A DNA stretch of 64,000 nucleotides from Cryobacterium aureum (GTDB lineage: Bacteria > Actinomycetota > Actinomycetes > Actinomycetales > Microbacteriaceae): the NCBI RefSeq assembly GCF_002954245.1, contig NZ_PPTG01000048.1, forward strand, positions 1 through 64,000, given 5' to 3'. Shown here piece by piece: positions 60,214-64,000 of the stretch. The notes beneath the pieces were generated by a model, which was not told the origin of the DNA, did no database searches, and worked only from the letters and a program-made list of their open reading frames with translations. Each line of letters begins with the position of its first letter. Within the stretch, counting starts at the first letter, position 1. The translations under genes and the position numbers were made by a program.

Positions 60214-60996
60214 ATGACAGATGAAGTGCTCGCCTCCAGGTCCGATCATCGGGTGACAGGGTCGAAGAAGTCTCGCAGTAAGAAGGCGCCCAGCAAGCAG
60301 CGCAGCGTCTTACTGTTCATCCGCGACCTCCTGATCATTTTCGTGGTTGCCCTGCTCATCTCGTTCTTGATCAAGACCTTCTTGATCCGGTCGTTCTACA
60401 TCCCCTCCGGGTCGATGGAGAACACCCTGCAGATCAACGACCGCATCATCGTGAACCAGCTCGAACCGGAGCTGATTCCGATCACTCGCGGCGACGTCAT
60501 CGTGTTCAAGGATCCGGGCGGATGGCTCCTACCCCAAGCCGAGGTGGTACAAAACCCAATCGTGGCCGGCGCCGACTGGCTCCTGTCTGTCGTGGGACTC
60601 TCAGCGCCCGACAGCAATGATCACCTGATCAAGCGTGTTATCGGGCTGCCCGGCGACCATGTCGTGTGCTGCAACGCTCTCGGTCAGATGAGCGTCAATG
60701 ACGTTCCGCTCGACGAGTCTGCCTACGTGCTTCTGCCGGCCGGCGACACCAAGGTCTCCAAAGACGATTTCGACGTCACCATCCCGGCTGACGCGCTCTG
60801 GATGATGGGCGACAACCGGTATAACTCCAAGGATTCAAGGTACAACGGTGACACCGCGGGCAAGGGCTACGTTCCCATCGAGAACGTGGTCGGTCGTGCC
60901 CTCGTCGTGAGCTGGCCCATGGCCCGCTGGGCCTGGCTCGATGACTACCCCGATGTATTCCGCGAGGTGGAACAAGCCGACAAGGGCTCCGAGTAG
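60214..60996 (+). CDS. lepB: signal peptidase I
   Basis: A membrane-bound type I signal peptidase, 260 residues. The N-terminal cytoplasmic part is Lys/Arg/Ser-rich (KKSRSKKAPSKQRS), followed by one membrane helix (LLIIFVVALLISFLIKTFLI). Catalytic Ser is in YIPSGSMENTL and Lys in IKRVIGLPGDHV; MGDNRYNSKDSRYNG is box E. GGCGG is 4 nt before the ATG. The stop overlaps the rnhB start by 1 nt. Confidence 0.95.
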   Translation: MTDEVLASRSDHRVTGSKKSRSKKAPSKQRSVLLFIRDLLIIFVVALLISFLIKTFLIRSFYIPSGSMENTLQINDRIIVNQLEPELIPITRGDVIVFKDPGGWLLPQAEVVQNPIVAGADWLLSVVGLSAPDSNDHLIKRVIGLPGDHVVCCNALGQMSVNDVPLDESAYVLLPAGDTKVSKDDFDVTIPADALWMMGDNRYNSKDSRYNGDTAGKGYVPIENVVGRALVVSWPMARWAWLDDYPDVFREVEQADKGSE

Positions 60997-61640
60997 TGGC
61001 GGTGTCCGACCCCACCCTCGAGGTGGAGTTCGACCTGCTGCACCGCGGTGCACGCTTCGTGATCGGCTGTGACGAGGTGGGGCGCGGCGCCCTGGCCGGT
61101 CCGGTGGCCGTGGGGTTTGCCGCGGTGAACGCATCCGTTTTGACCATGCCGGTAGGGCTGCGCGATTCGAAGATGCTCAGCGAACCGCGCCGGGAACTGC
61201 TCGCTCCGCTCGCCGTGGCGTGGGCGACGCACTCGGCCGTCGGGCTAGCCTCGGCCGCCGAAGTCGATGCGCTCGGCATCATCGCCTGCCTCGGGCTGGC
61301 CGGTAAGCGTGCCCTGTCCGATTTGTACGGGCAGGGCGTCGACGTGGCCGGTAGCATCGTGCTGCTCGACGGCAGCGACGACTGGCTGAACAAGGCGTTG
61401 GCCACCCCGTTGAACGTCGTGACCCGGATCAAAGCCGATCGGGATTGCGGGTCGGTGGCGGCGGCATCCGTTATCGCGAAGGTGCACCGCGACCGCCTGA
61501 TGATCGCCGCGCACGACGACGCTCCCGGCTACGGCTGGGCGTCGAACAAGGGCTACGGCAGCGCCGCGCACATGAGCGCGATCGACCTGCTCGGGCCGAG
61601 CCCCTTACACCGCAAATCGTGGCTCAAAATCTCAGCGTAA
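60996..61640 (+). CDS. rnhB: ribonuclease HII
   Basis: Cleaves RNA in RNA-DNA hybrids and single embedded ribonucleotides. The 214-residue product has GCDEVGRGALAGPVAVGFAAV (catalytic DE), LRDSKMLSEPRRELL, DG in VLLDGSDDWL and ADRDCGSVAAASVIAKVHRD. GTG 60996 overlaps the lepB TAG; a second GTG at 61002 is possible. Order lepB-rnhB-DUF2469 is typical of actinobacteria. Confidence 0.96.
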   Translation: MAVSDPTLEVEFDLLHRGARFVIGCDEVGRGALAGPVAVGFAAVNASVLTMPVGLRDSKMLSEPRRELLAPLAVAWATHSAVGLASAAEVDALGIIACLGLAGKRALSDLYGQGVDVAGSIVLLDGSDDWLNKALATPLNVVTRIKADRDCGSVAAASVIAKVHRDRLMIAAHDDAPGYGWASNKGYGSAAHMSAIDLLGPSPLHRKSWLKISA

Positions 61641-61652
61641 GATGAGATCACC

Positions 61653-61976
61653 ATGGAAGAAGACGAATTCGAGGACTACGACCGCGAGGTCGAGTTGGCC
61701 CTGTACCGGGAATATCGAGACGTCGTTGGTCAGTTCCAGTACGTCGTCGAAACCGAACGACGCTTCTACCTCGCGAACGAGGTCGAACTGGTGCGCCGCG
61801 ACACGGAACACGATTTCTACTTCGAATTGACCATGAAGGACGTCTGGGTCTGGGACGTCTACCGCTCCGACCGATTCGTGAAATCGGTGCGCGTTCTGAC
61901 CTTCAAGGACGTGAATGTGGAGGAGCTCGCGTCGAAGGACTTCGAACTTCCCAAGGAACTTGCGCTCGACGAGTAA
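61653..61976 (+). CDS. DUF2469 protein
   Basis: A 107-residue strongly acidic protein (EEDEFEDYDREVELALYREYRDVVGQFQYVVETERRFYLANEVEL), matching DUF2469, an actinobacterial family of unknown function next to rnhB. It is rich in aromatic residues. The ATG has TAAGAT 9 nt upstream and a GATGAGAT stretch that may serve as a weak ribosome binding site. Confidence 0.92.
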   Translation: MEEDEFEDYDREVELALYREYRDVVGQFQYVVETERRFYLANEVELVRRDTEHDFYFELTMKDVWVWDVYRSDRFVKSVRVLTFKDVNVEELASKDFELPKELALDE

Positions 61977-62038
61977 GGAATGACTCCGGGGCCTTGGGTG
62001 GCCGGACAGGACCGACGAAGGTTTAGGAAGGCAACCCT

Positions 62039-63514
62039 GTGATTCAGGACGCTGATCGTGCCCGTGCTACGTGGAGCAACCGCGAGGCTCTCGCCGAGGC
62101 GATGATTCCCCTGATCGGGCGCCTCTACCGGGACAACACCGTGGTGACGAGCGTCTACGGACGCGGCCTGGTCAACAAGTCGGTCGTCGGCCTGCTCAAG
62201 GCGCACCGGTTCGCCCGCCACATAGCGGATGTTGAGCTTCCGCTCGACGAGACCCTCCCGATTCTGCAGGCTCTCGACGGACTCAACCTGGGGGCTGCGT
62301 CCATCGACCTCGCCCGCCTCGCCCTCGGCTTTCGCGAGCAGAACGGCCGCGTCACGCTGGAAGAATACTTGCGCGCTGAACTCGCCGACGTCGTCGGCCA
62401 GCACGGACTGGACGATCGCACCAGCACGGACGTGGTGCTGTACGGATTCGGCCGCATTGGGCGGCTGCTGGCGCGTATCCTGATCGAACACGCCGGCGGC
62501 GGGCAGGGCCTGCGCCTGCGCGCGATCGTCGTGCGCCGCGGTTCGGCCAACGACCTTGTCAAGCGGGCCAGCCTGCTGCGCCGCGACTCGGTGCACGGCC
62601 CGTTCGAGGGCACGATCACCATTGACGAGGAGAACAACACCATCCTTGCCAACGGCACGCTCATCCAGGTGATCTACTCCGGTGACCCGGCCAGCGTGGA
62701 CTACACGCAGTACGGCATCCACGACGCCATCGTCGTCGACAACACCGGCAAATGGCGCGACGAAGAGGGCCTCTCCCAGCACCTCAAGTGCCCCGGAGTA
62801 GCTCGGGTGCTACTGACAGCCCCGGGCAAGGGCACGCTCAAGAACATCGTGCACGGCATCAACCACACCGACATTGCGCCGACCGACCGCATCATCACCG
62901 CGGCGTCGTGCACCACGAACGCGATCACCCCCGTGCTCAAGGCCATTAATGACCGCTTCGGCATCATTGACGGCCATGTCGAGACGGTGCACTCGTTCAC
63001 CAACGACCAGAACCTCATCGACAACTTCCACTCCGGTGACCGCCGTGGCCGCTCGGCAGCGCTCAACATGGTTATTACCGAGACCGGAGCGGCCAAGGCC
63101 GTCGCGAAGGCGCTGCCGGAACTCGCGGGCAAACTCACCGGCAACGCCATCCGCGTACCCACGCCCGACGTGTCGATGGCCATTCTCAACCTGAACCTCG
63201 CCCTCGCGACCGACAAGGACGAGCTCAACACGTACCTGCGCACCATGTCGTTGCACTCCTCGCTGCACCGCCAGATCGACTTCATCGACTCGCCGGAGGT
63301 GGTCTCGAGCGACTTCCTCGGCTCGCGTCGCGCCGGTATCGTCGACGGCTTGGCCACCATCGTCACCGAGCAGAAGGCCGTGCTCTACGTCTGGTACGAC
63401 AACGAATTCGGGTACAGCTGCCAGGTCATCCGGGTGCTCGAAGAGATGTCGGGCGTGCACGCGCCCATCTTCCCCGCCATCCTCGCCGCCGAGACCCTCG
63501 AGCCGGTCGCCTGA
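62039..63514 (+). CDS. gapB: glyceraldehyde-3-phosphate dehydrogenase, long GapB type
   Basis: A 491-residue GAPDH with an N-terminal extension of about 125 residues. The Rossmann start is VVLYGFGRIGRLLARILIEH near residue 134, the catalytic Cys291 is in AASCTTNAITPVLK, and WYDNEFGYSCQVIRV is near the end. The long form resembles the corynebacterial GapB that works in gluconeogenesis with NADP, so a gluconeogenic role is inferred. GTG start behind AGGAAGG. Confidence 0.9.
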   Translation: MIQDADRARATWSNREALAEAMIPLIGRLYRDNTVVTSVYGRGLVNKSVVGLLKAHRFARHIADVELPLDETLPILQALDGLNLGAASIDLARLALGFREQNGRVTLEEYLRAELADVVGQHGLDDRTSTDVVLYGFGRIGRLLARILIEHAGGGQGLRLRAIVVRRGSANDLVKRASLLRRDSVHGPFEGTITIDEENNTILANGTLIQVIYSGDPASVDYTQYGIHDAIVVDNTGKWRDEEGLSQHLKCPGVARVLLTAPGKGTLKNIVHGINHTDIAPTDRIITAASCTTNAITPVLKAINDRFGIIDGHVETVHSFTNDQNLIDNFHSGDRRGRSAALNMVITETGAAKAVAKALPELAGKLTGNAIRVPTPDVSMAILNLNLALATDKDELNTYLRTMSLHSSLHRQIDFIDSPEVVSSDFLGSRRAGIVDGLATIVTEQKAVLYVWYDNEFGYSCQVIRVLEEMSGVHAPIFPAILAAETLEPVA

Positions 63515-63534
63515 CCAGTGTGATCTACCGCAAT

Positions 63535-63978
63535 TCAGGGTCGGGGGTCGCAGATGACCACGGGGATCTCGCGTTCGGTGCGGCCCTGGTAGGCACCATA
63601 GCCGGCGTAGGCGACGACGATGCGCGGCCACAGCTCGGCTTTCTCAGCGGATGACGCCGTGCGCGCCCGAAACGGCCGCGTCACCCCGCGAACGGTCAGT
63701 TCCACGTTGGGCTGCGCCACGAGATTGCCGTACCAGAACGGATTCCGGTCGTCGCCGCCCTTCGACGCCACGAGCACGTACCGCCCGCCCTCGTGCACCG
63801 GCGCCGTGAGCATCGTCGACCGACGCTGCCCGCTGCTGCGGCCAATCGTGTGCAGCTCGACGGTCGCCATGGTGCCGATGGTCCAGCCGAGGCGTCCGCC
63901 GGAGACGAAAAGCAGCATCCGGTGTAGGCCGTTCATCGTTCGCATGCCGAGATCGGTCAGTCGGTTGCGCAGAGTCAT
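63535..63978 (-). CDS. deazaflavin (F420)-dependent nitroreductase-family protein
   Basis: A 147-residue DUF385/Ddn-like protein: TIGRSSGQRRSTMLTAPVHEGGRYVLVASKGGDDRNPFWYGNLVAQPNVELTVRG, ending AYAGYGAYQGRTEREIPVVICDPR. Members bind F420; substrate unknown. TACGCT is 6 nt before its ATG. Convergent with gapB. Confidence 0.9.
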   Translation of the reverse strand: MTLRNRLTDLGMRTMNGLHRMLLFVSGGRLGWTIGTMATVELHTIGRSSGQRRSTMLTAPVHEGGRYVLVASKGGDDRNPFWYGNLVAQPNVELTVRGVTRPFRARTASSAEKAELWPRIVVAYAGYGAYQGRTEREIPVVICDPRP

Positions 63979-63984
63979 AGGCCC

Positions 63985-63990
63985 AGCGTA
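63985..63990 (-). promoter_or_regulatory. -10 box of a leaderless DUF385 gene transcript
   Basis: Minus-strand TACGCT 6 nt (GGGCCT) before the ATG at 63978. The -35 region would lie beyond the window. Confidence 0.5.
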
Positions 63991-64000
63991 CGTCGCGTCG

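Noticed and set aside
1..64000. tRNA or rRNA genes
   Set aside because: No cloverleaf-like sequence with GTTCGA-type T-loops and CCA-proximal stems, and no rRNA segments were recognised in the intergenic regions.

Overview
This window comes from a high-GC actinobacterium, most likely a member of Microbacteriaceae (Cryobacterium-like; this is inference from gene content and order, not from a search). Evidence includes actinobacterial marker genes (DUF3515, DUF2469, YceD-DUF177/rpmF/rnc/mutM, MoxR-DUF58-TgpA), HemD fused to a DNA-binding domain, a long GapB-type GAPDH, frequent GTG/TTG starts and many leaderless promoters (TANNNT 6-7 nt before the start codon). I see no tRNA, rRNA, CRISPR array, transposase, prophage or defence system.

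Layout. 1-4.6 kb: the 3' part of a wall-anchored Ig-repeat protein, a yybP-ykoY (Mn2+) riboswitch with terC, and a PP2C phosphatase. 4.6-6.8 kb: leuCD behind a leucine-rich leader peptide and a hairpin that look like an attenuator. 6.8-13.7 kb: murA, plsC, gpsA, ddl, a DUF3515 lipoprotein, thiL and rsmD. 13.7-24 kb: recG, coaD, moxR-DUF58-tgpA, then DUF177-rpmF-rnc-mutM. 23.9-29.8 kb: a membrane protein, a GNAT enzyme and smc.

30.1-40.1 kb: hutD, then a nine-gene minus-strand sulfate assimilation operon: sir, cysH, cysD, substrate-binding lipoprotein, cysN, ABC ATPase, permease, ferredoxin reductase, ferredoxin. Nearly all junctions overlap. Upstream lies a 10-bp-phased GTCA array. The operon and hutD separate smc from ftsY. 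40.4-46 kb: ftsY, a DUF2004 protein, an MFS exporter with its TetR regulator and palindromic operator, and ffh. Three copies of a double-hairpin repeat lie here. 46-50.4 kb: an accessory stretch (LLM oxidoreductase, SDR, NmrA-like, DUF2256-DUF3253 protein, YbdK-type ligase).

50.6-60.1 kb: the rpsP-khpA-rimM / trmD / rplS block. It is split by a nitrite reductase and siroheme cluster (hemD, cobA, nirB on the minus strand; nirD, cbiX on the plus strand). 60.2-64 kb: lepB, rnhB, DUF2469, gapB and a deazaflavin-dependent oxidoreductase.

The sulfur and nitrogen clusters are functionally linked. Both Sir and NirB need siroheme, which CobA and CbiX would supply together with a precorrin-2 dehydrogenase not seen here; Sir's electrons plausibly come from the ferredoxin pair. 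The most interesting unexplained signals are regulatory or structural DNA: the GTCA array, the double-hairpin repeat family, the leuCD attenuator, the over-represented AGCGGATGC word, and the systematic leaderless promoters.
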